From: Isoetes taiwanensis
Lineage: Eukaryota > Streptophyta > Lycopodiopsida > Isoetales > Isoetaceae
Direction: 5' to 3'
NCBI GenBank assembly: GCA_021234155.1
Contig: JAJEKV010000002.1
Coordinates: 24,485,159 to 24,549,158, forward strand
Length of the DNA stretch: 64,000 nt
The translations under genes and the position numbers were made by a program. The notes under the pieces were generated by a model, which searched no databases, was not told the origin of the DNA, and worked only from the letters and a program-made list of their open reading frames with translations. Shown one piece after another: positions 26,171 to 35,882 of the stretch (position 1 is its first letter; every line of letters starts with the position of its first letter).

Positions 26171-27559
26171 ATGGCTCGCCCAACTCTGCAGCAGTGGTAT
26201 TTAGACGGAGAGCATTGGGACCCTGCGGTTCCCTTTGATCTTCTTCACCCCTACCTACTCCAGCAGGTAGATCTTATCTCCAACATGCAGGCACATCCGG
26301 ATTACACCGCTTTTCTTCAGTTTTATTGTGAGGAGATTGTACCTGCATGTGTTTACAACGAAGAGGATGCGCAGCTCTATCTTGACTTCCACAACCTGCA
26401 CCAGATGTTAGGGGGTGATAAGCATGCCCGCAATGTCATCAAGGGCATAAGACGGCGAGGGACAGACCTCCCTATTGTTACAATAGATCGGGAAATTTGT
26501 TTTGAGGCCTGATTTGCACTGGCCATTATCATGGACCAGTACATAGAGGATGAGGAGATTGCTGCTGAGCATTCTTCTATGCCTCTACCTCCTGACCCGG
26601 AAGACGACGAAGTCGTCGACGAGCAGGATTTTGTAAGGTGGAAGGAACTTGCCATTGAAGCCCCTGCCAACCGACAGAAAGCCCTCAAGCTCGAAGGGCT
26701 AAAAATTCTTCCTACAGTACTCTTGAATAACCAAGAGTACCTGATTTTTGAGGATATTATGTGGGCCTACCGCGTTATTACTGGGATCCGCCACAAGAAG
26801 ATAGAGGTCCTCTATGACCTTGCGGAGTATTGCCAAGATGATTTCATCGACTTCACCACACCGGTTGTGAATCCCTCACCAGTGGAGAACTTATTGGCAT
26901 ATCAGGCCGAAGAACAAGAGCCCGTTGAGACTCTTTTGTCACTTCGGCAGTTCTTATTGAGTGACACACCACAGCCTCCAGAGGAATATTTTGCGGCTCA
27001 GATGCGGCCCCCTCTCGCAGACCCGTCCTTGCAAATCACCATGGGAGAGGTGGATCAGGACGAGGAAGACCTTTGGGACACCAAGGTCAGCCTTAAGGAT
27101 GACAAGGAAGAAGAAGAGGAGGAGAAGATCCCCGTCAACTTGGAAAAGGAAGCGGAGACCTCCAGAGACCCTCAGGTTAGGGCAATGGGCAACCATGTGC
27201 CCCGATTATTTCTCTCAGTCTTCCGCCAAGGAGAGGTATTATTTTTCTCCAAGAACCTAGGGCCTTCTTCTAAGGCTTCTTGGTGGGCGCTCCGAGCCAT
27301 ATCCACTTCAGCGGGCCATAAGAAGATTGATTATCACGTCACCACCATAACTCTGGTCCGTCGAGACTGGGCTATAGCAGCATTGGGTGACGTGGCGGGC
27401 TGCACCAACATGCGACTCCTTGTGGCGGCACCCTTGGCCACTTGCTTGCCACCAGAGGCAGCAGCTCGAGCCGCCCTCTCTGCTAGCCCCAGTGCCACTT
27501 TGATGCGTTATCGTCCACCTCCTCAGCCTATGGACGAAGACAAGGGATCTAGTTCCTAG
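26171..27559 (+). pseudogene. ORF2, unrecognised acidic protein interrupted by one TGA
   Basis: One reading frame of 463 codons is split by TGA at 26510-26512. The first part (113 residues, MARPTLQQWYLDGEHWDPAV...) looks globular. After the stop the same frame continues and offers a new ATG at 26531 (MDQYIEDEEIAAEHSSMPLP), giving 342 residues: an acidic N-terminus, a central globular part (LKILPTVLLNNQEYLIFEDI), a strongly acidic run of D/E/K near 27080-27140, and a C-terminal part ending PPPQPMDEDKGSSS. I do not recognise any domain. The TGA context is not a known readthrough signal, so this is either a broken gene or two adjacent frames. It follows ORF1 by about 240 bp with its own TATA box. 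Confidence 0.5.
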
Positions 27560-27781
27560 ATAATTGTGTTATGCATTTTTGCATTGCGAATAGTTGTGAA
27601 GTTTTGGCTGGCAATTTCTTTAGCCATTTTGTAAGTTATGGTGGTCATCCTCTTATTAAGTGAGACTATTATACTAATGAATACAATCAAAATTGTTTTC
27701 TTCCATGATGGGTTCTTCTATCTATTGGAATTGAGAGTATAACAAAATTGTTCAAGGTTCTATATTCACTTCTATCGTCTT

Positions 27782-28180
27782 GCAGAAGAGACACTCGAAG
27801 AGTACGAAGAGAGGATTACCAATCAAATAAGGAGGGATGATCCCGGGCCGCCCGACCAGGATTATGGCCCAAGATATGGCGAGTACCCGGAATGGGACGA
27901 AGGTTACGAGATGGAACCCGCGCCACCAGGGGAGCCCTATGATCCAGCCAAGGGGATGGAGGTGGTTAATATCCTCAGAGAACGGGCCTTCGACGACCTG
28001 AAACAGACCCTTCGCCGCACATGGGACTATTGGGATATGTCCAGGCACGAAGCTTTCGAGGATGCCAACGACCACTTATGGCAAATCTTCTATGCATTAA
28101 GGAGGCTTTTCAATCTCCTTATTATTAGCCCCATACCAACCTGTTATCGTCCAGGCCTGGACACGTTACAAGCTCGTTAG
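27782..28180 (+). CDS. ORF3, unrecognised charged protein, probably a 3' exon
   Basis: A 132-codon open stretch follows CTATCGTCTTGCAG, a plausible 3' splice site, and reads AEETLEEYEERITNQIRRDD, then a D/Y/P/G-rich section (PRYGEYPEWDEGYEMEPAPP), then a helical section (RTWDYWDMSRHEAFEDANDH) ending TLQAR. The first ATG is at 27911 (MEPAPPGEPYDPAKG). The frame upstream closes at TAA 27740-27742. The protein-like composition and the splice site suggest a real exon; no family is recognised. It lies 220 bp after ORF2 and 310 bp before gag. Confidence 0.4.
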   Translation, partial: AEETLEEYEERITNQIRRDDPGPPDQDYGPRYGEYPEWDEGYEMEPAPPGEPYDPAKGMEVVNILRERAFDDLKQTLRRTWDYWDMSRHEAFEDANDHLWQIFYALRRLFNLLIISPIPTCYRPGLDTLQAR

Positions 28181-28493
28181 AGCTGTACGTGAAAGTGTTC
28201 GCTACTCAATCCTGTACCCTTTCGCGAACCCCTAGGTCCGGACCCCTCAGTTTTGTTTTGCTGTGTTTCAGTATGATTAAGGCAGTGTCCATGTAAAAGA
28301 TCCACCTATGTATTATATAACTCTAAGTTGATAACTACCTTCAGTGTGAAGTTCTTCAATGTAACAGTTGTTTGACTTATAATTAAAATCTTTCCTTTCG
28401 TTTTTTTTTTTATTTTACTCTTTCTTCGGTAACTACCCAAAATGATCTTGTTTGTAAAACTTGATGTTGCTGTAATTCTGCTTATATCATTTT
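28181..28493. other. Spacer between ORF3 and gag
   Basis: AT-rich, with an oligo-T run near 28400. I searched it for an LTR end and for a tRNA-complementary primer-binding site (TGGTATCAGAGC-like) and saw none, so the 5' end of the retroelement is not defined here. Confidence 0.5.
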
Positions 28494-29723
28494 ATGCTCA
28501 ATATAGACGGTGCACGCAACGCCGCCTGGCAGACACCCTCAAATGCTAGTAGATTAACATCAGAACAGGAACTGATGTTAATGAAAAGACAGTTAGGCGA
28601 GTTACAGGCTTATGTGTTGCATGCCAACCCACCACAGCGTGTACAAGAAGACAGACTGGAGTTACCTCCGCTACCGCCTAGTCCACCTACACAGCAGCCG
28701 TTTGAAACCAGCCCTATACCTGCACAGAGGAGGCCCCATTCTAAACGTCGTCGGAGTTCCTCTAGGGACAATGCCACCTCCTTACAATCAGCCACTTCTG
28801 TGTCTTCTGAGTCGTTGGTATCATCCGGTGACCATGCAAAGCGCCGGGACAAGGAGTACCGCAAGATGGTTGATACAGCCATCACTAGTATATGGAAGAA
28901 TAGGAAGCTGGCACAGTTCGATGGGAAATCTAGAGGCGGATTGAATGCAGAGTCCTGGTTGGATGAAATGAAGGAGTTTGGGAAGTCCTATGGCATGACG
29001 AAAAAGGATACAGGAAAGGTTGCCACCACCAACCTTACAGGAACTGCTCGTATTTGGTGGAAGGGCTATGCTAGAGCCAAGCATCTGGATAGAAGCCGAT
29101 GCAAGTTTAAGAAGTTTGCTAAAGCTTTTAAGTCACATTATGTGCCTCGTGCGCACAAATGCCAACAGATTCAGACCTTTTACAGGTTAGAGCAGAAGGG
29201 TATGTCGGTTCAGGCTTACATGGATGAGTTTATGCGCTTGAGACTGTATGTACCAGGTATGAATGAAAAGAGGGCAGTGGAAGGCTATATTGAAGGGTTG
29301 GCCCCAACAATTAAACGAATGGTTAAGGCCATAGATCCGAAATCAGTTGCAGAGGCTGAAGCCAAAGCGTTGAGCCTCGAGGAGGACACACCAAGGAACC
29401 AGTATCCGCGTCCTGCTCCTTACTCGCAGCCACGGCCGTCCACACCGTACAAACCCCGCTCGCCAAGTCCGGGGCCCTCTCAGCAGAACTCTTATGGCCG
29501 CCAGGAAAAGAAAGTCACCTTCAGCGCGCCCGACAAACAGAATAATGTCGGTAAGGAAGTTCAGAACATCTTACAGTCTATTCCTAAAGAGGTCCGAGAA
29601 CAGCTCCACCGAGATAAGGCATGCTACAGGTGTATGCGGCCCGGGCATTTCATGCAGAATTGTCCTTTATGTTACGCAGACTGCCCAGCTGGCCATGGCC
29701 GACCTCGATTGGGACGATCTTGA
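28494..29723 (+). CDS. gag: Gag polyprotein of the chromovirus
   Basis: 409 residues from ATG 28494. Residues ~60-110 are P/S/R-rich and disordered. The Retrotrans_gag domain spans ~125-280 (LAQFDGKSRGGLNAESWLDE, GTARIWWKGYAR, FYRLEQKGMSVQAYMDEF). A proline-rich linker is followed by one zinc knuckle, CYRCMRPGHFMQNC, a perfect C-x2-C-x4-H-x4-C that binds RNA during packaging. The frame is uninterrupted. It ends about 30 codons into the overlapping +1 frame that continues as protease; this could be a frameshift junction or a lesion, as many plant chromoviruses have gag and pol in one frame. Confidence 0.9.
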   Translation: MLNIDGARNAAWQTPSNASRLTSEQELMLMKRQLGELQAYVLHANPPQRVQEDRLELPPLPPSPPTQQPFETSPIPAQRRPHSKRRRSSSRDNATSLQSATSVSSESLVSSGDHAKRRDKEYRKMVDTAITSIWKNRKLAQFDGKSRGGLNAESWLDEMKEFGKSYGMTKKDTGKVATTNLTGTARIWWKGYARAKHLDRSRCKFKKFAKAFKSHYVPRAHKCQQIQTFYRLEQKGMSVQAYMDEFMRLRLYVPGMNEKRAVEGYIEGLAPTIKRMVKAIDPKSVAEAEAKALSLEEDTPRNQYPRPAPYSQPRPSTPYKPRSPSPGPSQQNSYGRQEKKVTFSAPDKQNNVGKEVQNILQSIPKEVREQLHRDKACYRCMRPGHFMQNCPLCYADCPAGHGRPRLGRS

Positions 29724-30153
29724 GTCAACGCTACCTGTCGAGGACGACGCTCCCGACTATATTCACGGTGCGTCTCATATCCTTGCAGCTATAGAAACTG
29801 GCAATGCTGAAAGTCAGCCTGCTGTCATTTCCACTATAGGTCAAGTAGACAGTAAGCCTTTTGTAATTCTTATGGATACGGGAAGTACACATAATTTTGC
29901 TTCTCCTAGAATGGCCCAGGTCTTGCAGATTGAAACCTTGAGGTCCCGACCGAGGCCTGTCACTTTAGCCAGTGGTAGGGTCAGACATACTCATGGCCGT
30001 CGCATCAATCTTAAGATGCAGTTGCCAGGTGCACCAATTGCTATGGGTGCCGAGTTGATGGATATTGGCAAATATGACCTCATTGTTGGCATGGAATTCT
30101 GCAAAGGCCAACATAGACTGCGAGAAACGGGAAGTTACCTTCAACGCAGCTAA
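29691..30153 (+). pseudogene. pol: Pol: aspartic protease segment
   Basis: In the +1 frame relative to gag. MADLDWDDLESTLPVEDD leads into VILMDTGSTHNFASPRM, the D-T/S-G active site of retropepsins, and LIVGMEF near the end matches the conserved I-L/V-G-M of plant Ty3 proteases. The protease cuts the polyprotein. The frame goes off-register near 30101; beyond it the homology continues in another frame, so a one-base indel separates protease from RT. Confidence 0.85.
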
Positions 30154-31096
30154 TGGAGCCCGCGTAACCATAAAAGGTGAACCATTCAACCCTATTATGC
30201 AGTCTATGTCCATCAGACAGTTAGATAAAGCTATACGCAAGAAAAAGCTCCTCTGCATCATTAAACTTGCCTCCATTGAGTCAGACGCGAAGCAGAAACA
30301 AGTAGTCGATACCTTGCCAAAGGGAATTGCTAATCTTCTCCGGGAATTTGGTGATCTTTTTCCCAATGAGATCCAGAAGCTTCCTCCTTTTAGAGGGGTT
30401 GAATGCGAGATAGCCTTAGAGCCAGGTACTAAGCCTACTAGCAAGGCCCCGTACCGTATGAGTCCTCCCGAGTTGGCAGAGCTTAAGAAGCAACTTCAGG
30501 AGTTGCTGACCCTAGGTTTCATTCGACCTAGTGTTTCGCCTTTTGGTGCTCCTATTCCTTTTGTTAAGAAAAAGGATGGCTCCTTAAGGATGTGTATTGA
30601 TTACCGACAACTCAACAAGCATACCATCAAGAATCGCTATGCTTTGCCTAGAGCGGATGATCTAATGGATCAGTTGCAAGGGGCCAAGTATTTCTCAAAG
30701 ATTGATCTACGCTCCGGATACCATCAGATAAGGATTAAAGAGGAGGACATCCATAAATCTGCTTTCCGCACTAGATATGGGCATTATGAGTTTACAGTTA
30801 TGCATTTTGGGTTAACTAATGCCCCAGCAACTTTCATGCGACTGATGAATGATGTCTTCCGACAATACTTGGATGATTTTGTTGTTATTTTCTTTGAAGA
30901 CATTCTCATCTATAGTAAGACCATAGAGGAACATGAGAAACATCTTAGATTGGCCCTCCAAAAGCTAAGACGTCATCAGCTCTTTGCCAAGTTCTCTAAG
31001 TGCAAGTTTGCCACTCCGAAGGTCGATTATTTGGGCCATGTCATTTCGGCAGAGGGAACTGCCACAGATCCGGCAAAGATAGAGGCCGTAAGATAA
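30104..31096 (+). pseudogene. pol: Pol: reverse transcriptase
   Basis: Recognisable RT blocks in order: [49 protein letters not shown] (motif A aspartate present), [14 protein letters not shown] (motif B), and [10 protein letters not shown] at motif C. Motif C is F/Y-x-D-D in active enzymes; here the first catalytic aspartate is glutamate. The frame stops at TAA 31094-31096, before WPIPGNVSEVRSFLGLAGYY. The enzyme would be inactive for both reasons. Confidence 0.9.
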
Positions 31097-31453
31097 TGGC
31101 CTATTCCAGGAAATGTCTCCGAGGTCCGAAGTTTCTTGGGATTAGCAGGATACTATCGGAAATTTGTAAAGGATTTTGCAAAGATTGCAGCACCTCTTAC
31201 AAATCTTACAAAGCATGAGAAGGTAAAGAATTGGATAGAACACTGGAAGGCAAAAGTTCAGGAAAGTTTCCAACAGCTTAAAGATGCCTTAACATCAGCA
31301 CCAGTTCTCACCTTGCCCGATCCTGAGAAGGATAAACTAGTGGCAACGGATGCTAGTAAGATTGCCACCGGTGGAGTCCTAATGCAGGAGGGGAGGGTTA
31401 TTGCTTATGATTCCAAGAAAATGAATGAGGGAGCAGCGATACCCTACCCATGA
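31097..31453 (+). pseudogene. pol: Pol: RT thumb/connection and start of RNase H
   Basis: Same frame as the RT after the TAA. Contains SEVRSFLGLAGYYRKFVKDF and KDKLVATDASKIATGGVLMQ, the start of a Ty3 RNase H with its first catalytic aspartate. Homology leaves this frame near 31430 and continues in the next, so a second indel lies here. Confidence 0.85.
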
Positions 31454-32003
31454 TCAAGAATTATTAGCCGTTGTCCGTGCCCTGCGGATATGGCGACATT
31501 ACCTTCTTGGTAGAAGATTCCAGTTGGATACGGATCATCAAAGTCTCCGTTATTTATCCACCCAGCCGAATCTCAACCTCCGTCAGAGGAGATGGATGGA
31601 ATTTTTGGAGGAATATGATTTTGAGATCATGTATAAGCCTGACAAGCACAATGTGGTTGCAGATGCATTGTCACGCCATCCCTTGGTAACCCGAACCCAT
31701 TGTAATGCAATTTCTACACTCACCAGTGAGTTTGGCAAACAGATAGAACAAACCTTGGCCACAGATCCCGAGCTTTGTGAAGTTTGGGATAGTTTGGCTA
31801 AGGAAGCTCGCACAGATAAAGAGCGTGAAGCCTTCCGTTCGTATAAGAAAGAAGACAACTTGTTATATTACAAGGATAAGTTGTGTGTACCTGAGACTTC
31901 GGGAGTACGTAAACTCATTCTTCATGACACACACAACAACCCTATAGCTGGACACGCAGGTTTTATGAAGACCTACTTTAAGATTCGCTCCAGCTATTTC
32001 TAG
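31425..32003 (+). pseudogene. pol: Pol: rest of RNase H and integrase zinc-binding domain
   Basis: QRYPTHDQELLAVVRALRIW and DTDHQSLRYL complete the RNase H; ALSRHP marks its end. The integrase N-terminal region follows, with the HH half of the HHCC zinc site in ILHDTHNNPIAGHAGFMKTY. The frame stops at TAG 32001-32003 where related elements have a tryptophan codon, then continues unchanged. Confidence 0.85.
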
Positions 32004-33254
32004 CCTTCTATGAAAAAGGATATTGCCCGATATATTAAGCAATGTCAGGTGTGTCAGCAGACGAAAGCTGAGCAGTTAAGGATTCCAGGCGAGTTGCACC
32101 CTCTGGATGTGCCCAACGCCAAGTGGGAAGTCATAACCATGGATTTCATTGTGGGCCTTCCACGTACTCTCCGTGGATATGATGCGTTAATGGTAGTAGT
32201 CGACAAATTGTCGAAAATGGCTCATTTCTTGCCATCCTGTACCACGGATACCGCCTTCGATACTGCTCTGCTTTTTGCCAAGGAGATCTTTAGATTACAT
32301 GGAATGCCATGGGTTATTATATCCGACAGGGATCCCAAATTTGTGAGTGCATTCTGGAAAGGTTTCTTTGCCATCATTCAGACCAAGTTGGCCATGAGTA
32401 TGGCATATCATCCTCAAACAGATGGTCAGACAGAGCGTACAAATCGCATCATAGAGGATATGCTGAGAAGTTATGTGTGGAGTAAACAATCACAATGGGC
32501 TGACTATATTTATCTGGTCGAGTTTGCCTACAACAGCATGAAACAGGAGTCTTCTAGAATGTCTCCCTTTATGATAAACTATGGTTATCAATGTCTTACT
32601 CCAGACACATGGCATAACCCCGTTTCTAAAGTGGAGGTTCCTCAACAATTCCTCTTGGAGATGCAAACTCTAGTTGAGGAAGTTCGAGGTTATTTATTAG
32701 TTGCACGCAGTCGTCAGAAGAGTATAGCTGATAAGCACAGAACCCCACGCGTTTTTCAGGTCGGTGAATCAGTTTGGCTTAAGATTAAGGTGAAACAAGC
32801 CAAGCTTAAGATTGGCAATTGCAAGAAGTTGGCACCCAGATGGGCTGGACCATTCAAAATTCTTGAGCGTGTTGGAGAGCAGGCATATCGCTTGGAATTG
32901 CCGTCCCGCTTGAAGATCCACAAGGTCTTTCACGTGAGTCTTCTGAAGCAACACACCCCTGATCCAGAGGAGGTTTTGGATACCCCAACCCTCCTAGAAA
33001 TGACAGAGGAGCAGCTGGAAATAATGCCTGAAGCTCTTCTTGATCGAGCTTACAAACAAACCAGAAGGACTCAAATGTTGCAATACTTGGTTAAGTGGAA
33101 GCACTTACCAGTTGAGGATGCTACTTGGGTGATGAAGATAGACCTTGATAAGCACTATCCGGACTTCATGCGGGAATCTCAAGGCCGCACCATCAACGAT
33201 GCTATCAACCCCGCACCCGGCGGTAAGCTTGGAAGCTTAAATTGCCAAGAGTAG
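32004..33254 (+). CDS. pol: Pol: integrase core and chromodomain
   Basis: CQVCQQTK supplies the CC half of the zinc site. The catalytic triad D,D-35-E is complete: TMDFIVGLP, ISDRDPKF, DGQTERTNR. The GPF/Y module reads APRWAGPFKILERVGEQAYR, and HKVFHVSLLK is the conserved tail. The last ~60 residues (YLVKWKHLPVEDATWVM) form a chromodomain, which in chromoviruses steers integration to marked chromatin. Of the three aromatic cage positions Y and W are visible (YLVKW, ATW). The piece is open for 414 codons, but its N-terminal part lies before the TAG at 32001. Confidence 0.9.
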   Translation, partial: PSMKKDIARYIKQCQVCQQTKAEQLRIPGELHPLDVPNAKWEVITMDFIVGLPRTLRGYDALMVVVDKLSKMAHFLPSCTTDTAFDTALLFAKEIFRLHGMPWVIISDRDPKFVSAFWKGFFAIIQTKLAMSMAYHPQTDGQTERTNRIIEDMLRSYVWSKQSQWADYIYLVEFAYNSMKQESSRMSPFMINYGYQCLTPDTWHNPVSKVEVPQQFLLEMQTLVEEVRGYLLVARSRQKSIADKHRTPRVFQVGESVWLKIKVKQAKLKIGNCKKLAPRWAGPFKILERVGEQAYRLELPSRLKIHKVFHVSLLKQHTPDPEEVLDTPTLLEMTEEQLEIMPEALLDRAYKQTRRTQMLQYLVKWKHLPVEDATWVMKIDLDKHYPDFMRESQGRTINDAINPAPGGKLGSLNCQE

Positions 33255-33899
33255 AGCTCTAGAGGGGTAGATGCATCGCAAGTAATAATAGTTACCGATG
33301 ATGAGATCACCTTTGTGTTCTCTAGGACGTGGTGTGTTGTCAATGTTGACCTGACCACGACTTGCTTGGAGAGCATATAATAAATAGACTGCGTTCATCT
33401 CGGCTATAATGGGAACTTCACCATTCCCTATGCTGCCGTGAATTGCAAACCATAGACATGATACATTCCCTGTTAAATAGAATTTTCTTTTATTTATTAT
33501 AAGGGGGTGGTCCCTTCAACCACAATCTAATTATTATATATACTAATATACTGACATGTGCAGGCCAGTGAGCATTATGTGCCCTGCCCATGTTAGAGGG
33601 TTGCTGATGGCCCAAACTCTTCAGTTTTATTTTATCTACATGTTTTGTATTGTTATTACTCTCATGTTGATATTGCACCTCGGTCCTTGAACTTTTTGAT
33701 TATGATAATCATCTGAAATGCACTTCGGTGCTTCAACTGTTTTGAACTTCAAAGTTTTAATATATTACCTTTATCTTATATTATAATGTTGTGTAATGGA
33801 CCGCACCCTAAATCGGACGGTCGAGGATTTGATTGACCAATGGTGGAGATGATGTGTGCGTGTCTTCAACTAAAATTTCATCTTGACTATGGCTTCAAT
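33255..33899. other. Post-integrase spacer
   Basis: AT-rich non-coding DNA between the pol stop and the purine tract. No reading frame with family resemblance and no second polypurine tract is visible here. Confidence 0.5.
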
Positions 33900-35742
33900 A
33901 TGAAAGGGAAAAGGAAAAAGGAAAAGGAAAAGGAAAAGGAAAAGGGAAAAGGGAAAAGGGAAGGGAAGGGAAGGGAAAAGGAAAACGATGAAAGGGAAAA
34001 AAGGGAAAAGGGAAACGGAAAAGGGAAGGGAAAAGGAAAAAACGATGAAAGGGAAAAGGAAAACGATGAAAAGGGAAAAGGAAAAGGAAGAGGGAAGGAA
34101 AAAGGAAAAAAAGATGAAAGGGAAAAGGGAAAATGGAAAAGGGAAAACGGAAAAAAGGAAACGGAAAAGGGAAAAGGAAAAAAAGGACGGAAAAGGAAAA
34201 ACGATGAAAGGGAAAAGGAAAAGGGAAAAGGGAAAAAGGGAAGGAAAAGGAAAATGATGAAAAAATGGGAAAGGAAAAGGGAAAAGGGGAAAAGGAAAAG
34301 GGAAAAGGAAAAGGGGAAGGGGAAGGAAAAAGAAAAATGAAAAAGGAAAAGGAAAAGGGAAAAGGGAAAAGGAAAAAGGAAAAGGAAAAAAGGGAAAAGA
34401 AAAAACGGAAAAGGGAAAAGGAAGAGGGAAGGGAAAAGGAAAACGATGAAAAGGGAAAAGGAAGAGGGAAGGGAAAAGGAAAAAAACGATGAAAGGGAAA
34501 AAAGGGAAAAGGAAAAGGAAAAGGGGAAAAGAAAAGGAAAACGATGAAAGGGAAAAAGGGAAAAGGGAAAAAGGAAAAAGGAATAAAGGAAAGATAAGAG
34601 GAAAAGGGAAAGAGAAGGAGAAAAGGAAAATGGAAAAGATAAAAGAAAATAGAAAAAGGAATAGAATAGACGAGGGGAAAGGGAAATCGAAAAAAGAGCA
34701 CCATGAGAAGGGTAAGAAGTAAAGGTGAGAAAATGAGAAAAGGTAAGGAAAATAAGAAAAGGTTGCAAAGTCTATGGGAAAAAAAAGTAAAAAGGAAAAG
34801 AGACAGGGAAAAGGGAAAAGAGAACTTGGGAAAAGGGAACGAGAAAAGAGAAAAAGGAAAAGGGCGGAAAAAAGGGGAAAAGAGAAAGGGTGAAGAAAGA
34901 GAAAAGGAAAAGCAAAAAAGAGCATCGAGAAAAGGAAGAGGGAAAGGATGGAAAAATGAGGGAAAAAGGTGGGGGAAATTAGAATAGACAAAGGGTAGGG
35001 AGCAAGGAATAGGAAAAGAGGAAGGCTAAAAGGGCACGAGAAAAAAGGGAAGAGGGAAAGGGTGAGGAAATAGAAAAAGAAAGGGAAAAGAGTATGGGAA
35101 AGGGAAAAGAAAAAAGAAAAAAAGAAAGGAGAAAGTGGAAAGGGGAAAAGGGGAAGAAGATGGGGAAAGAAGGAAAAAGGGTACATAAAAAAAAAGGTTG
35201 AGAAAAGGGAATGGAAAGAGGCATATGAAAAGCGAAAAGGAACGGAAAGGGAAATGTAAAGGAAGGGGAAAGAGAAAGGAAAGGGAAAAGGGAACATCGC
35301 AAAGCAAAAGGGTGGGGAAAGTATGAAAAGGGAATGGAAAGTTGAAAGGAAAAGGGAAGGAAAAAGGAGAAGGGAAAGCAAAAAGAGCATGAGGAAAAGA
35401 GGAGAGAGAAATGGGAAAAGAAATGGGGAAAAGTGCACGGATCAAGAGGAAGAGGGTGGGGAAAGGAAGAAAAGGGCACATGAAAAAGGTAAGCAAAAGA
35501 GAACGAAAAAATGCATGAGAAAAACGGGAAAGAGAAAAGGAAAAGGAAAAGGAAGAGGAAGGGGAAAAGAAAAGGGAAAGAGAGTAGTGGAAAAATGGGA
35601 AGAGCAGGGAAAGATAAAAAGGAAGGGAAAAAGCTGATAAGAAAAAGAGAAAGAAAAAAAAGGGAAGGGGAAAGGGAAGGCAAAGGGAGGGAGAACGGGG
35701 TTAGAAAAAAAAAGGGAGAATAAAAAAAGAAAGAAATTAAAG
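33900..35742. repeat. 1.84 kb polypurine tract (GGGAAAAGG repeats)
   Basis: The plus strand is almost entirely G and A. The left part (33900-34650) is built from GGGAAAAGGAAAA-like units with recurring ACGATGAAAGGG interruptions. The right part (34690-35740) has more C/T punctuation such as GCATGAG or GCACATGAA. The long minus-strand frames of F, P, S and L codons across it follow from the absence of stop codons in pyrimidine-only sequence and are not genes. Such tracts can form triplex DNA, though no mirror symmetry was checked. Confidence 0.95.
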
Positions 35743-35869
35743 GTTCCTAATTTATGCCCAGCAAGGCTGGGTACCATTACTAGTTGGAAATAAGAAATTA
35801 TCTTCCTTTATAATGTGTTTTTTTTAATATATCTGTATCTAACTCAATGCTGAGAACAGCATTAATTCT

Positions 35870-35882
35870 AAGGAGGGGAGAA
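35870..35882 (+). other. Polypurine tract (plus-strand primer site)
   Basis: AAGGAGGGGAGAA immediately precedes TGTGACG at 35883. This is the usual place and composition of the RNase H-resistant primer that starts plus-strand synthesis in Ty3-type elements. Confidence 0.7.

Noticed and set aside
33870-35438. 522-codon minus-strand frame of F, P, S, L residues
   Set aside because: It is the pyrimidine strand of the purine tract. Pure C/T codons cannot form stops, so the frame is an artefact of composition.
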